From Acidobacteriota bacterium (GTDB taxonomy: Bacteria; Acidobacteriota; Terriglobia; Terriglobales; Acidobacteriaceae): a stretch of DNA of 41,813 nt. Shown in pieces: positions 31,767-41,813 of the stretch (its first letter is position 1; every line of letters begins with the position of its first letter). Location: positions 1 to 41,813 of the forward strand of contig QIAJ01000215.1 of assembly GCA_003225495.1 (NCBI GenBank), in the 5' to 3' direction. The notes under the pieces are model-generated. The model was not told the origin of the DNA. It did no database searches and was given only the letters and a program-made list of their open reading frames with translations. The position numbers and the translations under genes were made by a program.

Positions 31767-32564
31767 TTACCGGCAGAAACGCTGCAGCCTGACCGGGGGC
31801 GGGCTGGGAAACTCGTTCAGTTCGCCGTCCCAACCGGTACATCCGCGGGCGGCGACGGCACGGATGACGGTTTGTTCCAGTTCACGCGCTTTGCTTTTGG
31901 CGTCGGAGATCTGGGCGGTAGTAAGGGAGCCTCCGCCGTCGAGTTCGGCGAGATCGCGCTGGGCGGTTGAGTATCCGGCGTCGAGCGCGACCACGAACCA
32001 GGTGTAAGCATTCAAGCGATCAAGTTCGATTCCGCGGCCTTCTTTCAAAGCCTTGGCATAGTAATACTGGGCGGGCGGCAAGCCTTGATCGGCGGCGACT
32101 TTGTACATTGCGGGAGCCTTCGCGTAATCGCGGTCCGCGAGGATTCTCGCCAGGTAGTAGGCGGCGAATGGATTGCCCTGATCGGCAGCCGGTTTCAGCC
32201 ACTTCTCAGCGGCGCTCATGTCCTGCTGAATGCCTCCACCATTGAAGTAACTGCGGCCGAGCATCCATTCTGCCAGCACATCGCCCTGGTTAGCGGCCTT
32301 GCGGTACCAGTCGACGGCCTGGCTTTGACTGCCGGCGGTTATTGTGCCGGTCTCGAAGAAGTATCCGAGAGCGACTTGAGCGGGGCCGTAGCCGGCTTCA
32401 GCTGAGCGGCGAAAATACTCGATGGCATCGCGATCGTTGCGCGACGGGCCGGCTCCGGAGATGGCGTCCATACCGTGTTCGTAGAGCGATTCAGGAGAGG
32501 TGCTCTGAGCGAAGGCGAGCGCGCCAGTCACTGCGATGGCGAATGCTAAAAGGGTTCGACGCAT
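31767..32564 (-). CDS. Sel1-like repeat exported protein
   Basis: 265 residues. A signal peptide (MRRTLLAFAIAVTGALAFAQ) is followed by about five Sel1-type repeats, 36-residue helical pairs: DAIEYFRRSAEAGYGPAQVALGYFFETG, QAVDWYRKAANQGDVLAEWMLGRSYFNGG, AAEKWLKPAADQGNPFAAYYLAR and so on. A C-terminal helix and tail end in LQRFCR. Predicted periplasmic scaffold; no enzymatic motif. GGAG nine nt upstream is the RBS, and a TATACT box lies at 32582-32587 on the minus strand. The partner is unknown. Confidence 0.88.
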   Translation of the reverse strand: MRRTLLAFAIAVTGALAFAQSTSPESLYEHGMDAISGAGPSRNDRDAIEYFRRSAEAGYGPAQVALGYFFETGTITAGSQSQAVDWYRKAANQGDVLAEWMLGRSYFNGGGIQQDMSAAEKWLKPAADQGNPFAAYYLARILADRDYAKAPAMYKVAADQGLPPAQYYYAKALKEGRGIELDRLNAYTWFVVALDAGYSTAQRDLAELDGGGSLTTAQISDAKSKARELEQTVIRAVAARGCTGWDGELNEFPSPPPVRLQRFCR

Positions 32565-32693
32565 AGGGATGCTCCGGAATAAGTATAGGAAAGCAGGGGC
32601 GGGCGGGGCAGTTACGAAGGTTCGGTGGTGAGGGGCCGGAAGGTGAGGGGTGGGAGTGTGGCCGGCTGGCCGAAGAGTCTCTTGGTCTTACTC

Positions 32694-33902
32694 TTACCGG
32701 TATCGTTCGCGCAGCAAGTCGCCAATTGCCGTATAGGCGCTGGTCAGTGTTTTTTCGTCCGGCAGGAACACGATGCGGAAATGCTGGGTGCCGGGGCGCT
32801 GGCCGAAGCCGGAGCCGTGTACGACCATCACGTGTTTCTGGCAGATCAGTTCGGCGACAAAGACGTCGTCCCCCTCGGGGATGTCGATCGAAGGATAGGC
32901 GTAGAACGCTCCGCGGGGCGCGACACAGCTGACGCGGGGAGTTTCGGCGCACCACTTCATCGTGAGATCGCGGCGTGAACGGAGCTTGCGTTTGACTTCG
33001 GGAAGGTGGTCCTGCGGGCCTTCGAGCGCCGGCCTGATCGCATACTGCTCGGGATGATTGGCGCACAGGCGGGCGCGCAGCAATTTGTTGATGCCTTCAA
33101 GGTAGGGCTTGATCACGGATGCTTCGCCGCTGGCAATGCCCCATCCGATGCGCCATCCGGGAGCGAGGTAATTCTTTGATAATCCGCCGAAGGTGATGAC
33201 CGGAACGTCGGGGGCGATAGCGGCGATTGCGACGTGGGGATCATCGTCGATGATGAGCTTGTCGTAGATTTCGTCCGCGAAAATTACGAGATTGTGCTGG
33301 CGTGCTAGTTCGGCGATCTGTGCCAACATCTTTTTCGTGCAGACAGAGCCGGTGGGATTGTTGGGATTGATCAGCACGATCCCGCGGGTACGCGGCGTGA
33401 TTTTTTTCTTCAGGTCGTCGAGATCGGGCTGCCAGCCGTCTTCCTCGTTCAGGTAATAGGCGTTGAGGCTGACTCCGAGTTTCGCCAGCACCGCCGAGTA
33501 AAGCGGGTAATCCGGGCAGGGGGTCAGCAGATTGTCGCCAGGATTAAGGAGCGCGGCCAGGCAGATGTCTACCGTCTCACTCACGCCTGAAGTGATGAAG
33601 ACGTCCTGAACGGTAGTGATGCCCTTGCGGGCCGCCTCGCCGCGAATTGCGTTGAGCGCCCCTTTGACTCCCGACGAGGGCGCGTAGCCATTCTTACCTT
33701 CGCGCATGGCTTTGTGAACGGCTTCGATCATGTGCGCGGGGGTTTGGAAGTCGAAGGTTAGGGGGTCGCCGATGTTCAGGGGAAGGATCTTGTGACCTTG
33801 TTTGGCAACTTCGTCGGCGACGCAGGCGAGGTCGCGGATGGCGTAGCGGACGTGCTCCAGACGGCTAGCAGCGGCTATTTCGCGGGATTGGGTAAGGGGC
33901 AT
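32694..33902 (-). CDS. Class I/II aminotransferase, AlaA-like
   Basis: 402-residue PLP enzyme. The fold-type I landmarks are present: NIGDPLTFDFQTP near the start, NGYAPSSGVKGALNAIR, ITSGVSETVDICLAALLNPGDN, the NPNNPTG motif (179-185), D210-E211-IYD, the Schiff-base lysine K243 in GGLSKNYLAPGWRIGWG, and the carboxylate-binding Arg in FRIVFLP near the C-terminus. The closest type I recognise is the AlaA glutamate-pyruvate aminotransferase; tyrosine or aspartate aminotransferase is possible. It starts nine nt after the small membrane protein gene. Confidence 0.92.
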   Translation of the reverse strand: MPLTQSREIAAASRLEHVRYAIRDLACVADEVAKQGHKILPLNIGDPLTFDFQTPAHMIEAVHKAMREGKNGYAPSSGVKGALNAIRGEAARKGITTVQDVFITSGVSETVDICLAALLNPGDNLLTPCPDYPLYSAVLAKLGVSLNAYYLNEEDGWQPDLDDLKKKITPRTRGIVLINPNNPTGSVCTKKMLAQIAELARQHNLVIFADEIYDKLIIDDDPHVAIAAIAPDVPVITFGGLSKNYLAPGWRIGWGIASGEASVIKPYLEGINKLLRARLCANHPEQYAIRPALEGPQDHLPEVKRKLRSRRDLTMKWCAETPRVSCVAPRGAFYAYPSIDIPEGDDVFVAELICQKHVMVVHGSGFGQRPGTQHFRIVFLPDEKTLTSAYTAIGDLLRERYR

Positions 33903-33910
33903 ACAGTGTC

Positions 33911-34189
33911 TCAGCGAATCACTCGGCGCGCGCGGCGCCTTAATGCCAAACCCGCTATTAGTCCAAGAAAGATCACCGCGATGAAAGACAGTAGGAACGT
34001 CTTGGACTCAGAAAGAGAGTACTTCGAAGCAACCCACCCACTCAACACATTCACGATAACGATACCGAGAATGGCTGCGACCGAGAATTTCCACCGCGAA
34101 GTTCCAATGGATGCCTGCCTGCCAGCGCTGTATGCAGCCTGAAATCTAGCCCGCGTTGGAGTCCTCTCAGGTTCGCTATTGGTAAGCAT
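33911..34189 (-). CDS. Small membrane protein, two TM helices
   Basis: 92 residues. ATG 34189 is chosen since GAGGAA lies six nt upstream and overlaps the stop of the aldehyde dehydrogenase gene (TGAGGAATCCGATG); a longer frame would run into that gene. A polar, basic head (about 1-32) precedes two hydrophobic helices (about 35-52 and 62-80) and an Arg-rich end (RRRARRVIR). No family is recognised. It lies between the aldehyde dehydrogenase and aminotransferase genes with tight spacing, so it is probably co-transcribed. Confidence 0.7.
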   Translation of the reverse strand: MLTNSEPERTPTRARFQAAYSAGRQASIGTSRWKFSVAAILGIVIVNVLSGWVASKYSLSESKTFLLSFIAVIFLGLIAGLALRRRARRVIR

Positions 34190-34197
34190 CGGATTCC

Positions 34198-35739
34198 TCA
34201 GTCCGGCCGGTCGATCTGCGCTTTTTGCAACGTGTCCGAATAATCCACGTAGACAGACTTCCACTCGGTGTAGAAATCAATCGCGCCGATGCCGCCTTCG
34301 CGATGGCCGTTGCCGGTGGCCTTCACGCCGCCGAAGGGCAGGTGGACTTCGGCGCCGATGGTGGGAGCGTTGATATAGGTAATACCGGCGTCGAGGTCGC
34401 GGATGGCGCTGAAGGCTCGATTCACATCTTTCGTGTAGAGCGCTGACGACAGTCCGTACTCGATGTTGTTGGCGATCTCGATGGCGTCTTCGAGGCCGTC
34501 ACAGGGGATGATTGCGACTACCGGGCCGAAGACTTCTTCCTGCGCGATGCGCATCTTGGGATCGACGTCGATGAATACGGTGGGCTCCAGGAACCAGCCG
34601 TACTGATAGTCGCCTTTATCGAGGCGATTGCCGCCGCAGACTAACTTCGCGCCTTCGGCTTTCGCTATCTCGATGTACTTCAGGTCGGTCTTGAGTTGGT
34701 TTTCGTTGACCGCCGGGCCCATTTCGGTGGTTTCATCGAGCCCGTTGCCGATCCTCAGTTTCCTGGCGCGGGCTACAAAACGATCGACGAATTCGCGGTA
34801 CACGCCTTTCTGTACAATGATGCGGCTGGTGGCAGTGCAGCGTTGTCCGGTGGTGCCGAAGGCTCCCCAGACACCGCCTTCAATGGCGAGGTCGAGGTTG
34901 GCATCGTCGAGGACGATCATCGGATTCTTGCCGCCGAGTTCGAGCGAGCAATGCTTGAAACTCTGGGCGGCAGTTGCTCCAACAATCTTGCCGACGGCCG
35001 AGGATCCAGTGAGCGAAATAGCGCGCACGACGGGATTCTCAGTGAGGGGTGTGCCGACTTCGGTGCCAAATCCGGTGACGATGTTGATAACGCCTTTGGG
35101 AACGCCTGCATCAGTCAAAGCCTGAACAAGATTGAAGGTCGAGAGTGGCGTATCCTGGGCCGGCTTGATCACGCAGGCATTGCCGCAAACGACCGCGGGT
35201 AGCAACTTCCAGGAGGGAATTGCCATCGGGAAATTCCATGGTGTGATCATGCCGCAGACGCCGATCGGCTGACGAACGGCCATGGCGAATTTGTTGGGCA
35301 ATTCCGAGGGTACGGTCGGACCGAACATACGACGGCCTTCGCCGGCGTTGTAGTAGGCGGCGTCGATTGCTTCCTGGACGTCTCCGCGAGTTTCTTTCAG
35401 GACCTTTCCCATTTCGCGGGTCATGTCGCGGGCATAGTCTTCTTTACGTTCGATCAGGATTTCGGCGGCGCGGAAAACCATTTCGGCGCGGCGAGGGGCC
35501 GGCACCAGGCGCCATTTCGCGAAAGCGCGCTTTGCGGCGTCGACAGCGGCGTCAACATCTGCTTTGTTCGAGCGCTGGAAGATGGCGACTACCTCGCGGT
35601 TGTCTGCGGGATTGCGGTCTTCGAAGGTTTGTCCGCCCTGGGACTCGACCCATTCGCCGTCAATGAAATTCTTGAAAACACGGGTTCGGGTGGTGTTGCT
35701 GCCCAATATTGCCGGGCCGGTAATAGTATCGGTCGCCAT
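34198..35739 (-). CDS. NAD(P)+-dependent aldehyde dehydrogenase
   Basis: 513 residues. ATG 35739 has an AGGAGG RBS six nt upstream, which rules out the longer frame from 35781. The catalytic residues are in place: N169 in [12 protein letters not shown]267 in [11 protein letters not shown] and the nucleophile C301 in [11 protein letters not shown]; the cofactor loop LTGSSAVGK is at 243-251. The sequence is most like the alpha-ketoglutarate-semialdehyde/KGSADH or piperideine-6-carboxylate-type dehydrogenases, but the substrate is not determined by what I can see. It is the second gene of the minus-strand cluster, 101 nt after the FAD-Rieske gene. Confidence 0.93.
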   Translation of the reverse strand: MATDTITGPAILGSNTTRTRVFKNFIDGEWVESQGGQTFEDRNPADNREVVAIFQRSNKADVDAAVDAAKRAFAKWRLVPAPRRAEMVFRAAEILIERKEDYARDMTREMGKVLKETRGDVQEAIDAAYYNAGEGRRMFGPTVPSELPNKFAMAVRQPIGVCGMITPWNFPMAIPSWKLLPAVVCGNACVIKPAQDTPLSTFNLVQALTDAGVPKGVINIVTGFGTEVGTPLTENPVVRAISLTGSSAVGKIVGATAAQSFKHCSLELGGKNPMIVLDDANLDLAIEGGVWGAFGTTGQRCTATSRIIVQKGVYREFVDRFVARARKLRIGNGLDETTEMGPAVNENQLKTDLKYIEIAKAEGAKLVCGGNRLDKGDYQYGWFLEPTVFIDVDPKMRIAQEEVFGPVVAIIPCDGLEDAIEIANNIEYGLSSALYTKDVNRAFSAIRDLDAGITYINAPTIGAEVHLPFGGVKATGNGHREGGIGAIDFYTEWKSVYVDYSDTLQKAQIDRPD

Positions 35740-35840
35740 GCATCCTCCTGGGGGAACAGTGCAGATCTTCCATGCTAACAACCGGCAGGAGACGCGGCAA
35801 GGGAGGGGTGGCGAACCTTTGGAGCGAAGCTCCTAGCCGC

Positions 35841-37448
35841 TCATGCGGCATCTTCTTTCTTTGGCTTCTCTGTGGAGTGAGGCTCAAGCGGAGCAATGGC
35901 AGGCCCATTCAATACTTTGCCTTGCACATCGAAACGTGAGCCGTGGCAGGGACAGTCCCAGCTCTTCTCAGCTGAATTCCATGCAACAACACAGCCCAGG
36001 TGAGTACAGACGGCGGAGACTTCATGTACGGTTCCATCCTCGTCGCGGTAAGCCGCGATCTTTGAGAGGCCGCTGCGAAGGAGCGCGCCCGTCCCGGGCT
36101 TGATTTCGTCGATACTGCCAACCTCGCCAGGCGTTATCCAAGTGGCGTACTCACCGACTACGTTGAGATTTTCACGAGCAAACGTCACGGTCGCGCGCAG
36201 GGTCTTGCGGGAGGGATCGTAGAGGCTTTCCCAGGAATTCTTTCGATTCAGGATCAAATCCCGTATCAAGATTCCAGCAATGGTGCCATGCGTGATCCCA
36301 ACTCCCGAATCACCGGTCACAATGTAGATATTTGGATCGTCGCCCGGATTTCTGCCGATGAATGCCAGCCCATCCATCGATTCCATGATCTGTCCCGACC
36401 AGCGATAGTCCACATTGGTGATGCCGGGGAATCGCTCTCGTGCCCATGCAGCGAGGCGTTGAAATCGCTCATCGCCATCGTCGGCTTGACCGGTCTTGTG
36501 GTCCTCGCCGCCGACGATGAGCACATCACTGATTTTGCTCCCGACTTGTATACGATGAAGACGCACATAGTGAAACGGGTCAGCCGTATCCCAGTACAGA
36601 GCTTTCGGAATTGAGTCCGGCGGGACTGTGGCGCCGATGGCATAGGTGCGATATGCAGCCTGCTTGGTATGCATTGTGACCCAGTCATTGAAGGGCGTGT
36701 TTGTGGCTACAACCACGGAGTCCGCGAAAACGGTTGGCCCGGTTTTTACTTTTACTTGGATCGCGCCTTCCGCTTTGGATTGGGTTTTGTTTTTGGATGC
36801 ATTGCCGCTTTTCACTTCCTGGACTTCAGTCCCGCCATAGATGCGGCCTCCGAGATGCTTGATCCCGATCGCCAGTCCCGAGAGATATTTGAGGGGATGA
36901 AATTGCGCCTGGTTTGGAAAGTGGATGCAAGGTCCAAGATCGAGATTGTTTGGAACGGCCGCTAGCTGTTCGACAAGCACGCCGGCGCGGCGGGTCGCTT
37001 CGTACTCCTCGTACAGATTACGTTCGGAGTCACCCTCCCCCAGAAACAGGTATGCGTCCAGCCGCTCGAAGTCGCAGTCGATTTGTTCTTCGGCCACAAT
37101 CGTTTCGATCTGGGTAATGGCTGCGGTGTGGCTTTCGGCGGCTAAGCGTGCTCCTTCGAAGCCATGAAGCCGTTCGATCTCGCGATAGGTAGCATCGGGA
37201 AAATTCGACAAATGGGCGGTGGTGTTGGCGGTTTCGCCTCCGCCGACGAAATTCTTATCGAGGACAACCACAGACTTGCCTTCGCGGGCTAGTAGATAGG
37301 CAGTCGTCATGCCGGCAATGCCGGCTCCAATGACGCAAACATCGGCGCGAAGACCCTTCTTGAGGGCAGCGGGACGAGGCATTTTGGTCGTAGCCAGCCA
37401 AAGAGGCTGCTCGACCGCAGGGGGCTCAGATTCTGACTTCTTCTTCAT
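35841..37448 (-). CDS. FAD-dependent oxidoreductase with C-terminal Rieske [2Fe-2S] domain
   Basis: 535 residues. The N-terminal DAO-type domain has the dinucleotide motif [27 protein letters not shown] (39-65), and a later DAO signature [22 protein letters not shown]. About residues 430-520 form a Rieske domain with CTHLGC (C481, H483) and CPCHGSRF (C499, H502), the four iron-sulfur ligands. The order amine/glycine oxidase-like FAD domain plus Rieske tail is a known fusion. It may pass electrons from substrate oxidation to a cluster. It is the first gene of the minus-strand cluster. The substrate is unknown. Confidence 0.92.
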   Translation of the reverse strand: MKKKSESEPPAVEQPLWLATTKMPRPAALKKGLRADVCVIGAGIAGMTTAYLLAREGKSVVVLDKNFVGGGETANTTAHLSNFPDATYREIERLHGFEGARLAAESHTAAITQIETIVAEEQIDCDFERLDAYLFLGEGDSERNLYEEYEATRRAGVLVEQLAAVPNNLDLGPCIHFPNQAQFHPLKYLSGLAIGIKHLGGRIYGGTEVQEVKSGNASKNKTQSKAEGAIQVKVKTGPTVFADSVVVATNTPFNDWVTMHTKQAAYRTYAIGATVPPDSIPKALYWDTADPFHYVRLHRIQVGSKISDVLIVGGEDHKTGQADDGDERFQRLAAWARERFPGITNVDYRWSGQIMESMDGLAFIGRNPGDDPNIYIVTGDSGVGITHGTIAGILIRDLILNRKNSWESLYDPSRKTLRATVTFARENLNVVGEYATWITPGEVGSIDEIKPGTGALLRSGLSKIAAYRDEDGTVHEVSAVCTHLGCVVAWNSAEKSWDCPCHGSRFDVQGKVLNGPAIAPLEPHSTEKPKKEDAA

Positions 37449-37695
37449 GAGGCCTCTTCGGGGAGTTTGTGGCCTGGCAGCTCACGCTCTTGACATGCCT
37501 GTGATGTTGCCTGCCACCATACAGTTGCCGAAGACACTGAGGGTTCGCTTTGTGACGGACACTGTCCAGTCCAGGTCACTTTCGTAACTCCTCTCCACCC
37601 GACCCAAGTTCATTACCCGTCTTGACAGAGATATGATTGTCATTAGTTGAAAATTACCCATATTCTCAGAACTTTGAACAAGGTTCGCGGGGCTC
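37449..37695. other. Divergent intergenic region between FAD-Rieske and FecR-domain genes
   Basis: 247 nt with no gene. It should hold promoters for both directions. I cannot point to a convincing -35/-10 pair on either strand. Confidence 0.3.
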
Positions 37696-38982
37696 GTGTC
37701 GAATAAAGCCAAGCCGGGGATTTACGTCGCCTGGAAGACGGTGACGTATCGCAGCGTCATGCTGATGATGCTGGGCGGGGGGATTATTTTTGCCGGAATC
37801 ATGCACTTGGCGTTTCCACAATTTACCGATTCCGGCATAAAAGCGGTGGGCAGCTTTGCCAGCAGAATGCTTGAAAAGGTGGCGGTCTTCGCGCCCCCGA
37901 TGAAGACGTCGGCGGCGGTATCGCAGCAGGCACACTTTACCGCGCTGGATGGGACGATCCGCGTCCGCAAGGCGAATGGCAATAGCTGGATCAAAGCCGA
38001 TTACAACGTGCCGCTGGAAAAAGGAGACGTAGTCCAGACCGGCGCCGAGGGGATGGCGAAGGTGGTCTTCAATGACGGCACGAACTACGCCGTGAAGCAG
38101 GATTCGTTGATCGTGATTGAAGAGAACTCTGCCAATGATCAGCAGCAGACCAACGTGGCAGTAGCGGTCACAACTGGCACGGTCGACCTGACGACGGCGA
38201 CGTATGTGCAGGGGTCGAAATCGCAGGTGATTGTCGCGGGCGCGAAGGCGTCGCTGGCTCCGGATTCGTCGGCGATGGTGCGCAATGATCCACGCGCCGA
38301 CCAGCATGAAATTCTGGTGAAGAAGGGAAGCGGCGCGATCGAGCGCAATGGCGAAGTGGTTCGCCTGTCGAACTGGGAGAAGGTAAGTTTTCAGAACCAG
38401 TCGAAGGCGATGGATCGCGGCAAAGAAGTCGGACCGCCGACTCCAATTGCGCCCGGGAACATGATGCCGATCTTTATAGCGGCGACCGAGAAATCGAAAG
38501 ACGTGGAGTTCAACTGGACACCAATGGCGAATGCCGCGGGCTACCGGCTGCGCATCTCGCACAATCCTTATTTTTCTTCGCTGCTGCTGGACCGCAAGGT
38601 TGAAAGCCCGAACGTGATGGTTACCGGACTTGGGCAAGGAGCGTACTACTGGGCAATCCAGTCTTATGACGCTAGTGGGAAGGAATCAGTAGAGAGCGAG
38701 AAGAACCGTTTCACGATCATCCCGAGAACGCAGGAAAAGGTGGAACTGTCGCTCGATCTCGACCCATTTATCCAGCATGGACACGTGATCGAGGTACTGG
38801 GCAAGACCGAGAACGGCGCGCGCGTGATGGTCAACGGCAGGGAAGTCCCGCTGGTGGCGGACGACGGATCGTTCCACTATTTCACGCCGCCTCTGCCGAA
38901 TGGCGAGAATTTGATCACGGTGACGGCGCAGAATTCCAAAGGCGGTGTGAATACCCGCCAGGAGAAAGTCGTGATTCAGTAG
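37696..38982 (+). CDS. FecR-domain membrane-anchored protein with Ig-like C-terminus
   Basis: 428 residues, start GTG 37696. One TM helix (about 20-40) after a short cytoplasmic tail. A FecR-type beta domain (about 78-210) has the pattern TALDGTIRVRKANGNSW ... PLEKGDVVQTGAEGMAKVVFNDGTNYAVKQDSLIVIE. A fibronectin-III-like section at 255-345 (VEFNWTPMANAAGYRLRISHNPYF) and a final Ig-like domain at 355-428 (GRVMVNGREVPLVADDG type) complete it. It is not the sigma-regulator FecR type: no sigma factor is adjacent. Likely a periplasmic surface or scaffold protein next to the mre locus. The function is inferred. Confidence 0.85.
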   Translation: MSNKAKPGIYVAWKTVTYRSVMLMMLGGGIIFAGIMHLAFPQFTDSGIKAVGSFASRMLEKVAVFAPPMKTSAAVSQQAHFTALDGTIRVRKANGNSWIKADYNVPLEKGDVVQTGAEGMAKVVFNDGTNYAVKQDSLIVIEENSANDQQQTNVAVAVTTGTVDLTTATYVQGSKSQVIVAGAKASLAPDSSAMVRNDPRADQHEILVKKGSGAIERNGEVVRLSNWEKVSFQNQSKAMDRGKEVGPPTPIAPGNMMPIFIAATEKSKDVEFNWTPMANAAGYRLRISHNPYFSSLLLDRKVESPNVMVTGLGQGAYYWAIQSYDASGKESVESEKNRFTIIPRTQEKVELSLDLDPFIQHGHVIEVLGKTENGARVMVNGREVPLVADDGSFHYFTPPLPNGENLITVTAQNSKGGVNTRQEKVVIQ

Positions 38983-39035
38983 GTTTTTTGGTGTTCGGAA
39001 CAACTGAGTGGCAAATGGGCGCGCAGGTCGCCTGA

Positions 39036-40080
<1,045 letters not shown>

Positions 40081-40113
40081 CCTGGAGCTTCGCCCCGTCG
40101 AGCACACAGCAGG

Positions 40114-40160
40114 TCCTTCGCTGGTTTCCGGCTTCGCCTCCGGACGGCTCAGGATGGCAG
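40114..40160. repeat. CTCGGGATGACAG-type dispersed repeat, copy 3 (diverged)
   Basis: CTTCGCTGG... CCTCCGGACGGCTCAGGATG-GCAG in the 156-nt gap between mreB and mreC; it resembles 14849-14880. Confidence 0.35.
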
Positions 40161-40199
40161 TTGTAAGGGGAAACGCCGGGTAGCGCGAGGTTGGCTTTT

Positions 40200-40232
40200 C
40201 CTGAGACCTGACACCTAAGACCTGAGACCTTG
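40200..40232. repeat. ACCTGA(C/G) tandem repeat directly before mreC
   Basis: CCTGAGACCTGACACCTAAG then ACCTGAGACCTTG. It is the same 7-mer tandem as at 2899-2927 and ends four bases before the mreC ATG, so it forms the translation leader; no Shine-Dalgarno is visible. Confidence 0.6.
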
Positions 40233-40236
40233 TTTT

Positions 40237-41451
40237 ATGGAAACTGTCCTCGGCCGCTACCGAAATCTGATTGTGCTGGTGGGTGTGTTGTTCGCCCAGG
40301 TGCTGGGATTAGCTGTACAGGTCAAGCGAACCACCGACATTGAATCTTCCCGATTGATTCGGGTATGGGCGGTGGGCGCGGTTTCTCCTCTGGAAAAGGC
40401 TCTGGTCTGGGTCCAGACATCGAGCGGCAATCTCTGGCACAACTATCTGTACCTGCGCGGTGTGCGCGCGGAAAATCGCGAGCTGAAACGGCAGATTGAA
40501 GAGATGCGCGTGGAGCAGGTTCGGATCAGTCAGGATGCCGAACAGGCGCACCGGTTGCAGGCGCTGCTGGCCTTCAAGGAACAATTCATCTCGAAGACAG
40601 TGGCTGCGCAGGTGATTGGATCAACGGGGAGCGAGCAGTCACACGCAATCTATCTCGATAAGGGCGAGAAAGATGGCATCAAGCCCGACATGGCGGTGAT
40701 TACGGCTGACGGAATCGTAGGCAAGGTATTGCACGTTTATCGCTCGACGTCGCTGGTATTGCTGATCAGTGACCAGACCAGCGGTGTGGGCGCGATCCTT
40801 GAGAAATCAAGGATCAATGGAATTCTTCGCGGCTTGCCATCGGGCGAGGTTGCGCTCGATCGAGTGCTGAGTGACGAACAGGTTCCGGCCGGCGAACTCG
40901 CATTGACGAGTGGTGGGGACCGAATTTTTCCTAAGGGCCTGCCGATCGGTCGAGTAAGCAAGGTCTCTTCGGGTTCGGATTTTTTTCTTAACATTCGAGT
41001 GAAGCCGACGGCGAACCTGAGCAAACTGGAAGAAGTTCTGATTGTGACCAAGGTCGATGAGCGGCAAGCGACGCCAGATCAGTCTGGCCCGGTGCGAGCG
41101 GCGGATGTTCTGGCGGAGCGTCTTCCATCGGTGCCGCCGAAGGCGCCGCAAGCAACTGGCGCCAACGCGAATGCAGGGACCCCGTCTTCTGGAACCATGC
41201 CGGAGAGCAACTCTTGGCAACCGAAACCGAAAGCAATCGGCCCCGCCGGGAGCGTTCCGACGACGCTGCCTGCGACTCGCAAGCCTGCGACCACTGCAAC
41301 TGCATCGGGAACGGCCGTGCAGAAGACTGCCGCCAATCCTGCGGCTGCAACCAAGGAGTCCGAAAAACCAGTCAAGCCACCCGCGGATGCTAAACCTCAG
41401 CCTCCTGCCGAACCCAAACCTCAGCCTCCGACCCAGGACCATCCACAATAA
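40237..41451 (+). CDS. mreC: Rod shape-determining protein MreC
   Basis: 404 residues. Cytoplasmic start, one TM helix (about 10-28, LIVLVGVLFAQVLGLAVQV), a coiled-coil stretch (about 72-110, ENRELKRQIEEMRVEQVRISQDAEQAHRLQ), then the two-beta-barrel MreC domain (about 120-270) with VIGSTGSEQSHAIYLDKGEKDGIKPDMAVITADGIVGKV and the second barrel ending LEEVLIVTKVD. Residues about 280-404 are an Ala/Pro/Thr/Lys-rich low-complexity tail, which makes it longer than most MreC. ATG 40237 has the ACCTGA repeat as leader. It links MreB to the periplasmic elongation machinery. The core is intact although mreB upstream is broken. Confidence 0.95.
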   Translation: METVLGRYRNLIVLVGVLFAQVLGLAVQVKRTTDIESSRLIRVWAVGAVSPLEKALVWVQTSSGNLWHNYLYLRGVRAENRELKRQIEEMRVEQVRISQDAEQAHRLQALLAFKEQFISKTVAAQVIGSTGSEQSHAIYLDKGEKDGIKPDMAVITADGIVGKVLHVYRSTSLVLLISDQTSGVGAILEKSRINGILRGLPSGEVALDRVLSDEQVPAGELALTSGGDRIFPKGLPIGRVSKVSSGSDFFLNIRVKPTANLSKLEEVLIVTKVDERQATPDQSGPVRAADVLAERLPSVPPKAPQATGANANAGTPSSGTMPESNSWQPKPKAIGPAGSVPTTLPATRKPATTATASGTAVQKTAANPAAATKESEKPVKPPADAKPQPPAEPKPQPPTQDHPQ

Positions 41452-41452
41452 C

Positions 41453-41813
41453 GTGGCGATTACATACACATCCGGTGAGCAGGTTGAGGTTTACCGCTTT
41501 GGTATTCCTGCGACCGTTCTTATTCCTCTGACCGCGGTGTTCCTACAAGCATGGTTGCCGCTCAAGTTTCACTTCTTCTCGTTCTTTGATCTTCCGTTGC
41601 TGGTGACGATCAGCTTCGCCATGGCGCGCCGCAGCCAGGTGGCGGGGATTTTTACAGGGGCTCTGATTGGACTCTTTCAAGATGCGCTCACGGCGCAGCC
41701 TATTGGTCTTTACGGTATCGCGAAGACGGTCGTTGGATTCGGCGCTTCGTCACTCGGAATTAAGATCGACATAGAAAACGCGGGCGCACGGCTCCTGCTT
41801 ACGTTGGGCTTCT
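41453..41813 (+). CDS. mreD: Rod shape-determining protein MreD (partial, runs off the window)
   Basis: GTG 41453 begins right after the mreC stop (41449-41451) and stays open to the window end (120 residues). It reads VEVYRFGIPATVLIPLTAVFLQAWLP, FFSFFDLPLLVTISFAMARRSQVAGIFTGALIGLFQDALTAQPIGLYGIAKTVVGF, the polytopic MreD pattern with helices near 20-37, 47-60, 65-80 and 84-103. MreD helps place the elongasome. It is inferred to be co-transcribed with mreC. Confidence 0.9.
   Translation, partial: MAITYTSGEQVEVYRFGIPATVLIPLTAVFLQAWLPLKFHFFSFFDLPLLVTISFAMARRSQVAGIFTGALIGLFQDALTAQPIGLYGIAKTVVGFGASSLGIKIDIENAGARLLLTLGF

Noticed and set aside
37696-38982. FecR-type anti-sigma regulator
   Set aside because: No ECF sigma factor or TonB receptor gene is adjacent, and the FecR domain is extracytoplasmic with Ig-like modules after it.

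Overview
This 41.8 kb window is chromosomal DNA from a GC-rich Gram-negative bacterium, most probably an Acidobacteriota (Koribacter/Terriglobia-like). That is inferred from gene content, not from a marker-gene comparison: receptor-type Ser/Thr kinases with TolB/WD40-like or TPR tails, a PEP-CTERM protein, a PadR regulator paired with a HAAS-domain membrane protein, a split GcvP, an LptE-type lipoprotein, and short dispersed intergenic repeats. I see no rRNA, tRNA, CRISPR array, transposase, integrase or phage gene. Most of it looks like core genome.

Layout. 1-2.8 kb: two small hypothetical proteins, the catalytic subunit of methylmalonyl-CoA mutase, and a Cys-rich mini-protein. 3.0-7.6 kb: a complete glycine cleavage locus, gcvT-gcvH-gcvPA-gcvPB. 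7.8-14.1 kb: a Ser/Thr kinase with a beta-propeller tail, a PEP-CTERM exported protein, and a convergent Ser/Thr kinase with TPR repeats. 14.3-18 kb: an Mpo1-like protein, an acyl-CoA dehydrogenase, a PadR/HAAS pair (the HAAS gene carries an in-frame TAG) and a VOC protein. 18-22.3 kb: meaB, methylmalonyl-CoA epimerase, a disulfide flavoenzyme, tsaB, rimI and a YdcH-like gene closed by a clear intrinsic terminator. 22.4-27.5 kb: a tightly packed operon psd-pssA-(Asd-like pseudoenzyme)-lptE-holA-nat. 27.5-30.4 kb: a TPR lipoprotein and a decayed PilZ gene. 30.5-31.8 kb: a RES/Xre toxin-antitoxin pair. 31.8-37.4 kb, minus strand: a Sel1-repeat protein, an AlaA-like aminotransferase, a small membrane protein, an aldehyde dehydrogenase and a FAD-Rieske oxidoreductase. 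37.7-41.8 kb: a FecR-domain protein and the mreB-mreC-mreD shape locus, with mreB broken by an internal deletion and mreD cut by the window edge.

Functional threads. MCM, MeaB and epimerase form the methylmalonyl-CoA branch of propionate/odd-chain/branched-chain catabolism, together with an acyl-CoA dehydrogenase; the B12-binding subunit of the mutase is not in the window. Psd, PssA and LptE are envelope-building genes. Three genes look damaged: mreB (deletion plus frameshift), the HAAS gene (amber codon) and a PilZ gene (nonsense plus deletion). Whether that is real decay or assembly error is the main open question. The most interesting observations are the mreB lesion, the Asd-like protein that has lost its catalytic Cys inside a lipid/envelope operon, and the toxin-antitoxin promoter, whose -10 box lies inside a palindrome and which appears to give a leaderless mRNA.
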